Shown piece after piece: positions 12,258-23,511 of a DNA stretch of 64,000 bases; the first letter of the stretch is position 1; every line of letters begins with the position of its first letter. The position numbers and the translations under genes are program-made. The notes beneath the pieces are model-generated. The model did not search any database, was not told the origin of the DNA, and was given only the letters and a program-made list of their open reading frames with translations. Origin of the DNA: Usnea hakonensis (taxonomy: Eukaryota; Ascomycota; Lecanoromycetes; Lecanorales; Parmeliaceae); NCBI GenBank assembly GCA_013423325.1, contig BLJB01000123.1, positions 62,001-126,000 on the forward strand, read 5' to 3'.

Positions 12258-13593
12258 TTACTTATTAACAGAATGGCTCAGAGCGTTTACTTCGTGTATC
12301 CACTCTCTGATAAAGCCTCTCATCTGGCTACCCACGCCGCCTTCGCGCCAAAAGTGACCGGCACCGCTGACCTCGAAGAAACGGAACAGTGATCCTGGTT
12401 TAGACTTTAGCCTCTCGGCCCAATGTCGTAGTCTCCTTTGTGAGACGAAGAAATCCCTGTCGCCATAGATAGCCAGCGTGGGATGATCCAGGAATTTCGT
12501 GTCTCCCTGAGCCAGATGTCCTGGGTGCAGGTTTGAGAGCATTGTTGCGAGCATCGAGATTGGTGGCTGTAGAGGCGATATCAAGAGATAGTGCGTATGC
12601 GGCCGAGGAATTTCCACAGACGCCAGGCTCTCAATGACAAGTGTATGCTCAGACACTTCACTACTATAATGCCGTAGTAACTTCTTTCTCGATCTTTCCA
12701 TACTCCTTCGTACAGCGTCCAGACTCATCCTGCCTTCATGGCTTGCCCGTCTACTACCTGGTTCCCATTCTTGCCCTCCAACAGCCACCATCATTGCGCG
12801 CGCTGGTACCCTGACCGCCTTTCGAGCTTGTAGTGCTTCGTGGAATAGTAGGGCGTCCTTGTCCCACTGTGCCGCGAGACTGACTGCGCGAAGACGGATC
12901 TCGGCCTCTGCCGTACCTTTGTTGACTTGTGCAAATAGCTGTATTATATCCTCCGTAGGAGGTAGAAGCGTTGCTATTAGTGAGCCGTAGGAATAGCCAC
13001 CGATTATCAATTTCATGCCTGGATTCGTCGAGCCACTTAGGGAGCATGACTCAAACGCAGACGCCATTGAGGACAACGTTGTATCGGTGGTCCCAGGGAA
13101 GTGTTCGCCGACCCCACAGCCCTTGAGGTTTTCGATGAAGTGGACAACAAGTCCAACAAAGGAGGAGTAATCCCCAGTCTCGGGCTTGCCTTGCCAGCTA
13201 GTTCTACCCTTTGAGGATCCTGCACCTCTGCGACTCCATTACTTGTTGGCCCCAGTTCGAGCGGTTTTGGGAGGCTACCTAAAGTTGAATGTCCCTACCA
13301 CAAAGCCTTGCTTCAGTATCTCAGCGGCAGCTATGGTGACAACCCAATCATCGTAGCACCCACCAAACGGTGCATACTGCAGAGTTCGGAGTCAGCATCG
13401 CCTTTTTTTCCCGTTGGCGGATCATTACTTGGAAAGTACGAACCGGATGAGCAATAATCGCGCCTCGTGGACTCCACGGCTCACCTTCTACAGGGCTCAG
13501 CACTGAATGTGGGGGACAATATAACCGACAGTCAAGAATTGTGTTATCGTATATCGAGGGGATGGTAAACGTGAAAGTGGGCTCGGGGAGCAT
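12258..13593 (-). CDS. Alpha/beta-hydrolase family protein
   Basis: Exons on the complement, 12258..13227, 13279..13376 and 13444..13593, join to 405 residues. The middle junction creates FNLRGAGSSKGRTSWQGKPE, a pattern shared by a set of fungal alpha/beta hydrolases, which strongly supports the splice choice. The nucleophile motif is GGYSYGS (GxSxG). A plausible acid lies in IYGDRDFFV and the catalytic His in SGAGHFW near the C-terminus, so the triad appears intact. No signal peptide is visible, so a cytosolic enzyme is likely. Its natural substrate is unknown. The first intron uses a weak donor (GTTCGT), but the frame on both sides fits. It lies tail-to-head with the Atg28-like gene, about 270 bp away. 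Confidence 0.85.
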
Positions 13594-13866
13594 AGCTGTG
13601 GTTTGCTGTAATCATCAATTTGACAGCGACCAGATTCATTTGCGCAGGGTCACTGCATGGCAGAGTCATTGTGAGTGATATTGCTGTCACAGGAGCGTTG
13701 AGCATGCAATACTTGTCCCAAGATTGCCTGTTCGACACTAATCCTAAAGCGTAGAGTTTAGGGCAACTACTTCTAGCGGGTCTTTGAGGCACATTGTAAC
13801 CTAGCGAGTACAGAATCTCGGCAGTACGAGATGGTCTAACAATAAAGAGACTATCAGTTTCATCAA

Positions 13867-15327
13867 CTATACCTCATCATTCGAGATAAGCAAATCTGGC
13901 CCAGGTCCGTCGTCCTCATCCTCTGACTTATCCGAGAATCTACGGGACCCTTCTGAGTTATCTTGCTTTCCCAGTGCGTCTAGTCGTGCTGAGACGTCGA
14001 CTGGAGAGACCGGTTTGGTAATAGTAACAGAAGTGTTGCCTTCTTCAATCAGATACTCTTCACTTTCTGATCGTCCAGCAGCCTCAAGTGCACCCTGCAG
14101 CACAGTCTGGCCTTCAATCATCGCTTCCAGCTCAGCTCCAATGCAGCAGATTAAGAGCTTCCAATCCCGTGCTTCTGAGACCTTCAGCTTGCTTTCAATC
14201 CGCGATCTGGCTTTTGACATTTGCTCTAGAATTTTCCTCATTCCCCTGATGGCGTTACGATTTCTGTTCTCTTGAACCAAAGGCGCTTGCATTTCCTGCA
14301 TCGCTTCCCGTAACAGCTTTTCAACACCATGTACTTCCTGAACGACTTCATCCCAGACCCCAAATCCATCTTCCAGCGCGGCTCTTTCCGCCTCAACGTC
14401 GTCGGACCGCTTTTGTAATAAGACTTGCTCCTTAGTGTACTGCTCCCCCGCCATTTGCAGTGTCCGCCGCTCAGCGGGTAAAGCCCACAGCCCTGTGCTC
14501 ATGATTGTACTATTGACCCGCATAGGCGGTCTCTCAAGCAAGCGTCTCGACTCCTTCTCCGACAACGTCAGGGCGGACTTATAAGAGCTGAGTTTGCTCT
14601 GTACACTATTATCCAACTTTTCAATATTCTGTAATAGGTGGCGGTGCTTGGCCTTCATTTCCCATAATCTAGTCTCCAACTCCCGGATCTCATAATCTAA
14701 AGCCTTCTCTTCGCCCTTAAGATCCTCCACTTGGCGGGTGGTGTCTTCAGATTCAATGTTATTGATACATTCCTGCAAACCAGCCTTCCTTGACTCATAT
14801 CGCTGCACGATACTAAGTGCTTCTGCTCGGTGTAAGAGCTCCTCCTCTAGAATCCTGCCCTCCTCGATCTTCAGCCTTGCCAGATCCGATATGGCGCGGG
14901 AAATGCCCCTACGCGCACTACTTAGACTCAATTTCTTCTTTGTAGGCTGCCGAACCGGCACAATAGTCCTAGGGTTCCCTGAATCGTGCGGGCTGGAGTA
15001 TGCCGTTGTTGGCGTTCTGCTACCTGCAGACGATGTTTCTTCGTGAGGTGGGCCGCCCGTGAGACCAGCAAGAAGACCTTCACTTTGGGCATCAAGGAGA
15101 CGCTGGAGTGTGCTTTGCACATGGGCTTCCTGGCGTGAGAGGGTAATAAGGGCATCGGAGTGCGGAATCCTAACAGAGGTCATTTCAGACGGCTTTCGCA
15201 GGTCAAGGCTCCTTTGCGCAGATTGGTACGGTATTTGAGACGATGTTGAGTTTTGATCCGCATGTATTGGAAGGAGGGGAATGTCTTTAGTGGACGGAAG
15301 GAGGTTGAAGATGGATCTAAGTGACAT
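13867..15327 (-). CDS. Coiled-coil protein resembling autophagy-related Atg28
   Basis: A single exon of 486 residues. The N-terminus is short and hydrophobic/polar (MSLRSIFNLLPSTKDIPLLP). A disordered Ser/Pro region follows up to about residue 140. Then comes a long charged helical stretch rich in Glu, Lys, Leu and Arg (about 145-420), typical of coiled coils. The acidic C-terminus ends GPGPDLLISNDEV. This layout and the conserved-looking ends fit the filamentous-fungal proteins annotated Atg28, which act in selective autophagy of peroxisomes in methylotrophic yeast. The assignment rests on overall layout rather than a catalytic motif, so another coiled-coil family is possible. Confidence 0.55.
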   Translation of the reverse strand: MSLRSIFNLLPSTKDIPLLPIHADQNSTSSQIPYQSAQRSLDLRKPSEMTSVRIPHSDALITLSRQEAHVQSTLQRLLDAQSEGLLAGLTGGPPHEETSSAGSRTPTTAYSSPHDSGNPRTIVPVRQPTKKKLSLSSARRGISRAISDLARLKIEEGRILEEELLHRAEALSIVQRYESRKAGLQECINNIESEDTTRQVEDLKGEEKALDYEIRELETRLWEMKAKHRHLLQNIEKLDNSVQSKLSSYKSALTLSEKESRRLLERPPMRVNSTIMSTGLWALPAERRTLQMAGEQYTKEQVLLQKRSDDVEAERAALEDGFGVWDEVVQEVHGVEKLLREAMQEMQAPLVQENRNRNAIRGMRKILEQMSKARSRIESKLKVSEARDWKLLICCIGAELEAMIEGQTVLQGALEAAGRSESEEYLIEEGNTSVTITKPVSPVDVSARLDALGKQDNSEGSRRFSDKSEDEDDGPGPDLLISNDEV

Positions 15328-15798
15328 GGCTGGTTTAGCAGGTGGGAACCAAAGGAACAGAACCTGCCGTGCAGAAATTTCGGAGATGCAGGAACGTACG
15401 AGAGACCATCATGTTATAGTGAGCAATCATTAATAGTCTTCTACATGGCAGTGTTTTGACTCTATACGAAGACTCCCGTGTTGATCTCGCTGCTGCTAGT
15501 CTCCGGCAGTCGTGCCGTCCAAAACACGCTACCAGAATTCCTTTCAACACTATCACTACAATAGGTAAATGATTCAATCGTGAAAGCTAACAAGCTACTA
15601 GCCAGCTCGTAGATGCGGTATGTCGCTCGCTGTAGATGCTACGCAAACAAGGTATGACTCAGAGATCCAACCCAACATCAGTCGTAACATCCCGTGCTCT
15701 ATCTAGAATCTGAATTTTGGCGACTCCAAACTCCTCGCTCGTGATGCATTGCTAAAGTAAATGCCAGAAATAACGTCAACATCTTGAATGACGTTCTA
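15328..15798. other. Intergenic region
   Basis: It holds the promoter side of the Atg28-like gene and the 3' side of the WD40 gene. Both are on the minus strand. I see no further feature. Confidence 0.5.
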
Positions 15799-17964
15799 TC
15801 ACAGAGAAACACCCCAAACGCCTCTACCACCGCTGACACCCAACCAATCGCTCCCTTGATTGGTGAGGCCGCTCTGCGGCGCCCAGCTGATGTTTCCAAC
15901 TTCATAATCGCATTGCCAACTTGCAGTCGGCCCTTGTGTGTTGGCGGGAGTTGAGTTACTTGATACTTGAGGATTGCCGTTAGAGCCCGGGGCCAGAGTG
16001 GCATTGCCTTGGTTCAGCAGATCCCAAATTAGTACTAATGAATCGTCTCCACCAGATGCTAGCGTGCCCCTTCGAGAGGGCGACCATTCTATGCAATTAA
16101 TTGCAGCTGCGTGACCCCGTAATTCAAGTAAAGCCTGGCCCGGTTGCCGAACATCTAGGATTCGTATGCTGTTCGAGTCTTGGGAAAATGTGGCCAGAAG
16201 ATGCGCATCGTGGGGAGAAGCTACACACGTCGCGCTGGATCAGAAGAGATATTGGGTACAACGAAAGATAGGGCTTACTTACCTGCTAATCTGAGTAATG
16301 GTGGTGCATATGACATTGTTTGCTGCGCTGTTGTTGGGCTCATGTTCCCAGGACTGGAAGCTAGAAGCCATATTTGTCAGCGACGCGGGGATGCATTGAA
16401 TAAGAAGTTTCGTACATTTTTCATTGTTTTTCTCCGAAGGCTCGTATATGATTGTACTGTGTTCTAGACTTCTAAGGTCGAACATTCGTACACTGCCGTC
16501 GGCACCACAGCTAACGAACACGTCAACGCTGTTAGCGCAGAAACGAACGTCGAACACCTCCTTATCGTGAGCTATCAGCTGCGTCTTGGCCGTCAGCGTT
16601 GGTATATCCCATATTGTACAAGTGGTGTCGATGCTAGAAGTGATAATCAGACTCGGAGAAAGTGTATTCCAATCCAATGAAGTGAGCGGTGCAGTGTGTT
16701 CGGGCGATTTGGAATTCGAAAGAAGGGCAAGAGGTGTCAGCTTTTGAGGTGGCGGCTGTGAGTTAATAGACGAGCGGGATATAGAGTTTCTTGGATTATA
16801 TGTTGGCTGGGATGGCAGAGCCCATAAGCGTAGATGATCCCCAGATGTGGCCAAGAGATCAGTAGATTGCTTCTGAGAGGACGCCGGTTCCCACAGTATC
16901 CTTGTGACAGGATAAGAGTGTGTCGCTTCTGCCGTTTTGACGAACTCAAGATTAAATTGGGGCGCTTCTAATGAATGATCGAGTTCTGGCTCTGGGGCGA
17001 CCTGGGTCTCGAGAATCTGAATCTGAATTGTAAGTTAGAAAGAGACAATGAAATGTCTCGATTGTCTGACTGTGACAGATTTTGACCCTTACAAAATTAT
17101 GCCCATCCTCAACGTAACTTCCAATCGCCATTTTGCCGGCTGAGTCGCCGGAGTTCTGCTGCTGGACTGGCCATTTGCACCAATCGAAGGCATAGACTGC
17201 CCATGGAGCCAAATAATTACTGTTCGTAGGCAATGCAGGATAGCCATCGTTTGAGTATAAATTTCCGCTTTGAAGACCATCGTTTCCAATCGAGTCAGCT
17301 AGTGGTCGTATATCCGCCAAACCAAGAGGTGAATATCCAGCGTCTCCTTGGGTCGTCTGAGATGACGAGTATCTATGATTGGGCGGTGACGCATATGCGG
17401 AGCTCTCGGGAGTGTTCACAAAGGGGGCATATTTTGCCTGGTCCATACCAGCAGGACTGGATCGAGAATAGCTGTGTGCTTGACTGGTCGTTGAAGGCCG
17501 AGTGGAATGAGTTTGTCTCTGCGCTGGATTTTGGATTTGAGGTAGAGTTGGTACAGTAGAAGGGGCGGTAATGGACGCCGAGGCACCTGGACGACCAGAT
17601 TGAAGAGAACCTGGGAGCGATGTTCCCTCTGGAGCATTCACGTATTGAGATCCTTGAGGCGTAGCTTGCTGTACACTTATTCCAGGAGCTGCTCCCCCTG
17701 CAATCTCATACGAGGAGTGATAGGAATGATGCCGCGGCAGATCTTTTGATGTTGATTGCGTTGAGAGTGCGTTTGGTGGTATATGAAGCTCTTCTTGCCG
17801 TCGACCATATGACTGTACCGGACGTGGAGTATCAAAATCTAGGGATGTTGTCAGTGTTGGAGATCGCTCGGCGCATAACCTATCTTCGACTTACCGGACG
17901 AGCCTGCACTCTGCGAAGTCAATGTATTAGGGGATGAAGCATATGCGTTGTCATTGGCCGCCAT
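15799..17964 (-). CDS. WD40 repeat protein of the WDR68/DCAF7 (TTG1, An11) family
   Basis: Exons on the complement, 15799..16234, 16283..17022, 17093..17838 and 17895..17964, give 663 residues. The first 200 or so residues are Ser/Gln/Pro-rich and disordered. The family-typical entry to the propeller follows (NYLAPWAVYAFDWCKWPV, then GKMAIGSYVEDGHNF). WD-like blades can be read at LTSLDWNTLSPSLIITSSID, DVRFCANSVDVFVSCGADG and HAAAINCIEWSPSRRGTLAS. The protein ends QGSDWVGVSGGRGVWGVSL. WDR68 proteins are scaffolds for DYRK-type kinases and transcription regulators; yeast YPL247C is the related protein. The start at 17964 was chosen because exon 1 then splices in phase. The exon-3 acceptor is duplicated (ATTCAGATTCAG). 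Confidence 0.85.
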
Positions 17965-18394
17965 ACTCGAGCCTTGGTTTACTGTTACCCTCCGAGTATC
18001 TGCCGTGTCTCACGGGACCAGAACTTTCCACTTCAATGAGATTCACCGGCCAGGCTTGTCATGTCATCAGGTTGTGCTAGAGGTGAATTATTCATGGACC
18101 CGTTTCAGCTCATGTTGCTATTGCAGGAGCTCGTAGACTTTAGTCTCCATTTGATGAGTATGGCGTTGCTTCAGCTTTAGCCAATCACAAAAAGGCTTTA
18201 TCTCGCTCACATTTTTAATAAGTTCTGTTGAAGATGAATGGACTGCAAGCGCGCTTGGCGCGAAAGACGAGATCTTGCAGCCCTGCCTCGCATGCTTTGG
18301 TTATATCTGTCTGGAAATAAGAACAATTTTTTTTCTAAATTCATAGTTTTGACCGGAGCTTTGTATTCTTACCGCGCTGGCTGGCTATCTTGAC
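17965..18394. promoter_or_regulatory. Divergent promoter region, WD40 gene / PPAT gene
   Basis: A 430-bp interval between two divergent start codons. It must carry the 5' ends of both transcripts. No specific site could be assigned. Confidence 0.5.
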
Positions 18395-19636
18395 ATGGTT
18401 GACAGCGACAAGTACAGCCCAGTGTGGCTGCTGTTGCTTCCTCGTCCGCCCTCCGAGATATCGCTCAGTACATTAAAGGTTGCATATGGACCAGGTCTCA
18501 GTCAAGTACTGCAAATGGCATCGAATGCATCTACTGGGCCATCGAAAGTGGTTTTGGATGTTGCCATCGCCTACGAAGACGAGTTGCTATGGCGATACTC
18601 AAAAATACAAAAGCTTTTGGGACTGATGTATAAACTGATCTGCATAATCTGCACGGAGAAATCCATCGATCTACAGTACGGCAACGATGTTGATGCCCGT
18701 CTGGTCGTCTTCCATAGACATGTGTTCGACCAGCATGGTCCCACCCAACGCACAGCCTCTCAAGGCCATGATTCATTTGGTGATTTGCAAATTTTAGCAC
18801 AAAATGACCGAGCGTGGCAACGCTTATGCTCCCTCGATGGCGAACCAGCGGAGAACTTGCTTCGGGAGTTCCTTCGTATAAGGGGAGAGGAGGTCATGTG
18901 CAACAAATACATTGAGATTCAGAGGCTACCAGGAGGCCTTACCATCCTCCAAAGCTCTCCGGGAAATGCTACGCAAGAGAGCCCTTGCCATCGCCATCCT
19001 TCCGTCGCTGTGGGAGGTACTTTTGATCATCTTCATGCTGGTCACAAATTGCTCCTGACAATGACAGCCCTTGTCCTCGATCCAAAGCCTGACCTAGGGG
19101 GATGCTTGACGATTGGAATCACTGGCGATGAGCTTCTCAAAAACAAGGCATTTCAAGAAGAATTGGAAGACTTCCCAGGACGTCAGCTCGCTGTCCAGAA
19201 TTTCCTCCTTGGCATTTTGGGACTCATCTCGCTGAGCCACGTATTGGTCACTACCAAACATATTGAGGGTACCTTATCCCGTGGAAGAGAAGTCCATAAC
19301 ACGCTTAAATCCGGGTTAAACATCAGATATGTCGAGATTTTTGATCCATGTGGCCCTACAATGACGGACGAAACTATTACAGCCCTTGTTCTCTCGGCAG
19401 AAACCAGAGGCGGAGGACAGGTAGTAAATGAGAAAAGGAGTGAAAAAGGTTGGCCTGCTCTAGAAATCTTCGAAGTCGATGTTCTCGATACTGGTGGGGA
19501 TAGCAAGGATCAAGCAGAATCCAACTTCCAAGGCAAGATCAGCAGCACAGACATCAGACGCAGGATGCGCGAGAAATCTGCATTAATGTCTGGCGGACTT
19601 AAAACCGGGAACAGCGAGCAAGTCCGATTAAATTGA
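18395..19636 (+). CDS. CAB4: Phosphopantetheine adenylyltransferase (CoA synthesis)
   Basis: A single exon of 413 residues. It transfers AMP from ATP to 4'-phosphopantetheine to give dephospho-CoA, the fourth step of CoA synthesis. The nucleotidyltransferase domain starts near residue 205 with VGGTFDHLHAGHKLLL, including the HxGH motif. It continues through LTIGITGDELL and ends near SSTDIRRRMR, the ISST-type motif of this superfamily. The roughly 200-residue N-terminal half has no motif I recognise. It is common in eukaryotic versions and may be regulatory. Unlike the animal COASY fusion, no dephospho-CoA kinase domain follows. Confidence 0.9.
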   Translation: MVDSDKYSPVWLLLLPRPPSEISLSTLKVAYGPGLSQVLQMASNASTGPSKVVLDVAIAYEDELLWRYSKIQKLLGLMYKLICIICTEKSIDLQYGNDVDARLVVFHRHVFDQHGPTQRTASQGHDSFGDLQILAQNDRAWQRLCSLDGEPAENLLREFLRIRGEEVMCNKYIEIQRLPGGLTILQSSPGNATQESPCHRHPSVAVGGTFDHLHAGHKLLLTMTALVLDPKPDLGGCLTIGITGDELLKNKAFQEELEDFPGRQLAVQNFLLGILGLISLSHVLVTTKHIEGTLSRGREVHNTLKSGLNIRYVEIFDPCGPTMTDETITALVLSAETRGGGQVVNEKRSEKGWPALEIFEVDVLDTGGDSKDQAESNFQGKISSTDIRRRMREKSALMSGGLKTGNSEQVRLN

Positions 19637-20501
19637 AAGCGAGCAGTAACAGTCTAGTGTCGCAAGCATGGCTAGCTGAGCCCCTGCATCCTGCAGCAAC
19701 GTGGAGATACTGCAGTGAGACCGCAGCTAATCCAATTAACGAAACCCGAAGCAAACCATTCGAGTGTATTTCTTCAGACCATGTCAAGGAAGTCGCAAGC
19801 TTCTAAACTTGATATCCTGACAATTATCCTTGCTTGTGGGCCGAAGCGCCAGACATGCCGCTGCTCTAGATCGATTCTGGCTAGACGCGTTGATCACATT
19901 TGCCAATGACCGTTCCCCAACAGCGCATCTAAGCTTGCTTGGCTCTCCTCAAGTGCAGCTATATATAGCTCCAAATTGTGCTTGCAGGCGGACAACTTGT
20001 TCAAAATGGGTCCTACGTACTGCAACAAAACAACTTTGGGCGCACGCTTTCTATTTGTCCTAGCATATGTGCGGAAGCGCCATGGAACTCCGGGCCTAAA
20101 TCTGCGCAGCTTGCATGACCTACGAGCTGTCCGAACCAGACCGCCTCCCGCACGAGCAGAGCAGTTGACAGCCATCCAGGTGTAATAGCTGCAGCGGGAA
20201 GGGTAGTCCCGGTGGTGAGATTGTGATCATGTGACCTGAAGTTGGTGCGGAGGAAAAGCCATGATTCGCTCACTCCGCATATTGACCTATTACCCACGTA
20301 GCGCTGTTCCCTCTTTTCCGTTGATGTGCGTCTTCCTGCTCCGTGTGTTGGCATGATGTCGTCTGACATCCTATTCCTGTCCTTTTGCCTTGACATTCGA
20401 CGCACTTTCATCCCCGCCTCTACAGTACCATCTGCACCAAATGATTGACGTCTGCGCCAACTTTGTCCTTTCTTTATAAGCTCGATGTCCTGTTTGTGTC
20501 G
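19637..20501. other. Intergenic region
   Basis: About 865 bp. The largest frame (20013-20411, minus) has no recognisable feature and I treat it as chance. It should include the F-box gene promoter. Confidence 0.5.
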
Positions 20502-22082
20502 ATGGCGAACATTCAGAAGCTCTCAAATGAGATCCTCAATGCAATCCTCATCAATATCGAGTCGGTGTCTCAAAGATGCGTCAGCGTTGATCGGAGAGAA
20601 TATCTCTCAGTTGAAAGCTTTCGGCTCCCTAACCCTCCGTTGCCATCCCAAGCGCAAGACATCGCAAACTTCAGACTTACCTGTCGACGATTTGCAGATT
20701 TAGGGATTTCCTATCAGTTTACCAGAGTCACTCTTCGTTTCTCGTCCCGAGGTTTTCGGAGATTGGACGACATTTGTAGCAATGGCCATCTTGTACGACA
20801 CGCGCGGAAGTTCAGCTACCTGGTTCCACTCTTCTACGGTAACAGTGATCTACTCGGCATACCAAATGGTCGGTGAGCTGACGGTGTCAAAGGCGGATCA
20901 CAGGTTGGTGAAATACGTTCTTCGGCGCTTGAAACCTTCGACCCTTTACACGCTGCGAGCTTACGAGCAAGAGAAAAAGATCAAACAAAAATACTACGAT
21001 CCGGTGAAGATTTCCGTGTGCTGAAGAAAGCAATGGCGGCATTCAAGACCCTTCAGCATGTACAGATCCTTCGTTTGACCGATGAAGCCGATCAGCGTCT
21101 CCTCAGATTTTTGGAACGAGATGCGTCAGATGCTGATCCTTTTGGACAACCCTTGGTAGACTTGAAATGGTCGCCAGCATGTTATCATGCCACGAGGACT
21201 ATCGTTGAAGCCCTCATGTCCACAAATTCATCTTTCAATAAGTTTTCGGGTCCAATGATGAGCCCTCAGAGCATGCTAGCTGTTCAAAGGAGCATTCCCC
21301 AGACACTCTATTCGCTTGCATCTGGTCTCACTTGTCTTGAATTACATTTTGAGGACGGTGAAGATCTCAACACAAGGGTTCAAGAACTCTCGGGCCTTTT
21401 CAGGGGCGTATTCTCGGCAGCCAAGAATCTACAGGCTGTGCATATCGGATTTCCTTCCCGTACGCCGTTAGACTTGAATCTCGAAGACATTTTTCACGAG
21501 ATCAAATGGGATAAGCTTCGTGCTTTTGGCATTCAAGCTTGTCGATTGGAAGCAAGGGAGATTATTCGGCTCGCCCGACGACATAGCAAAACACTTCGGG
21601 GCCTGCGCCTGCGCGATGTGCTCCTCAAAGAGAATAGCATGTGGAAAGACGTTCTGCAAATGCTTCGTACAGAGATGGAACAGCTGGACTGGGTCAGTCT
21701 CCGTCGAATTGACTATTCAAATCATTTCGATGCTTCTTGGGAGGGCAGTATGGAGGTTCCTGATGACATAGCTTTTGGGTCCAGCGATAGTGACGCCGAA
21801 GAGGACTTCCCTACCCATCTCAGCGATGATGACTTCGATGATAACAGTGACGATAATTCAGATGAGAGCAGTAATGCCGACACCGACCACGGTCCTGACG
21901 CAAACGAATTTGCTTTGTCGCCTGACACACCAGCCTCGTTACCTTTCTGCACATGTTCAAACAGTTTGCATTCGCTCAACGCAGACAATTTAGGGGACAA
22001 CGGCCACTATGTGACTTATCTCCAGCGGAAGATGTGGGAAAAATGGGTCATCGGCAGTTACTGTTCAGAGCACTCAAGTTAG
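20502..22082 (+). CDS. F-box-like protein
   Basis: Exons 20502..20838 and 20893..22082 give 508 residues. The N-terminus reads IQKLSNEILNAILINIESV and then FRLTCRRFADLG, the pattern of a fungal F-box, which docks on Skp1 in SCF ubiquitin ligases. The rest resembles the leucine-rich-like helical body of such proteins (LQHVQILRL, LRGLRLRDVLL), followed by an acidic Asp/Ser-rich stretch around 21780-21900. Reading through without splicing hits TGA at 20874. A 54-bp GT-AG intron with a branch-like gagctgacgg removes it and restores a continuous frame. An ATG at 20445 is in frame, but I prefer 20502, immediately before the F-box. The degradation target is unknown. Confidence 0.75.
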
Positions 22083-22304
22083 TTCTGTGAAGTAGACATT
22101 ATCCGTCCATTTCCTGGCGTACAACACCCACTTTCCGTAGATGAGACTCGGGCTTATGTTTTGCGGCCAGAATCTGACGTGTGACGTGGAAACAACGGAG
22201 GGCGGAGAAATATCTCAATCAACGTTTTCAAGTTGTTCGGTAGGTAGCAATTACTAAAGAAGCAACTGGACACAAATATCTCAAGGATATGCCGAATCCC
22301 ATAG

Positions 22305-22901
22305 TCACTCATCTCTCCTACTCCAAGTCTGTAGGTTTTCTACGATAGGAAATCGCCCACTTCTTGTTATGATCCATTCCACCTCTTCATCTCCATCATT
22401 GACTTCCTGATGCTCAGCATGGGCGGGAATCAACGCGAAGTCTCCCTTTTCCAAGATTTGTCTCTTATTCCCTCCTTCTGAAATCACTGCGCCTCGTCCC
22501 CGCACGCAGTAAACGACGGTATCTTCTACGCAAAAGTCCGATTCAGCATTGCTTATTCCAGGTAGGAAACGGAGTTGCAAGACATGCTTCGGGAGTATAA
22601 AGTAGCTCTTACTCCCAAAACATGTCTTACGACTCACATTCATTACAATGTAGGAAGAAGCAGCTGGGAAATGTACGTACGGGAGCCGTGATGATGGACA
22701 GCCGAGGAAGAATGGGGTTTGGCAATCATGACTGCAAGACTGAGCCTATGTCCTCGTGATGTGGATTTTGCAAGGTAAGAGACCAGACGCGCTAAGGCTA
22801 TCCGACTTGTCAATGATTGCACCTTGCCTGATCATGCCCTCCGTCTGTCCCGTGCTTGTGTGGAGCTCAGAGGCTTTGGTGACTTGGACCGGAGCGGCCA
22901 T
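22305..22901 (-). CDS. Small single-domain cupin protein
   Basis: Exons on the complement, 22305..22525, 22681..22745 and 22807..22901, give 126 residues. The cupin motifs are clear: PHSSSAVHHHGSQDTVVY (metal-binding histidines), then GDFALIPAHAEHQEVNDG with the second-motif His. The ending ITRSGRFPIVENLQTW fits small fungal cupins. Many such proteins bind a divalent metal; the reaction here is unknown. The second junction (C|AAGATACC) rebuilds HHHGSQDTVVY and is secure. The first intron depends on a weak donor (GTCGGA). A one-base frame change in this spot is the alternative reading. The gene is divergent from the cytochrome b5 fusion gene, with a MITE between them. Confidence 0.75.
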
Positions 22902-23122
22902 TCTTGGATGATGTTTGATTTCAACCTTCTCTCCAAGCTGGCAAAAGTTAATGAAGAGGCAATGTACTGGAGTAGTATGTGAACCTTGGAATAAGAATAA
23001 TGAGAGATGAACTAATGACTACCAAAAATGACTGACGACATTTATAAGTCTAGAGTCTAGACTCCAACCCGCCAAAAGGCAAAAGTAAAAGCTGAGCCGA
23101 GGCCCGATGTTACAGCCCGCTG

Positions 23123-23196
23123 TATTTAGCATGCTCAAAAAAAATGCAATTTCTTGGCACACGCATTCTCTACACCCCCCGCCTGATTTGGTATAT
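23123..23196 (+). repeat. Left terminal inverted repeat of the MITE
   Basis: This 74-bp arm matches the reverse complement of 23512-23585 at 73 of 74 positions, including an 8-A run and a CACCCCCCGCC block. Confidence 0.92.
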
Positions 23197-23511
23197 AAAA
23201 CCTACCAAAAATCAAAAATTTGTTGTGAAATTACTCTCTATAGCTCGTAGTACTCGAATTATAAAGAATACTACTTATTTTATACTTGGTATCGCTTTTT
23301 AAGTCAGTATCAGGCTCGGCCTAGGGTTTGCAGCTAAGAAGCGCAATACCCTACGCCATTTTTAGGCCTCTGAACAGTCAGCCGGTAAATTATATAGAAA
23401 TCGGACTAAAGCTTCTCAAAATCGTCTTAAATAGGCGTGAAAAGTAATTAAGATATTCTAAGTAGTAAGTCAGTAGATTTTAAGTATAAATTATCAATTT
23501 TCGGTGGTTTA

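Noticed and set aside
20013..20411. Minus-strand 132-codon ORF upstream of the F-box gene
   Set aside because: No domain, no targeting signal and no splice extension. It lies in a region expected to be a promoter.
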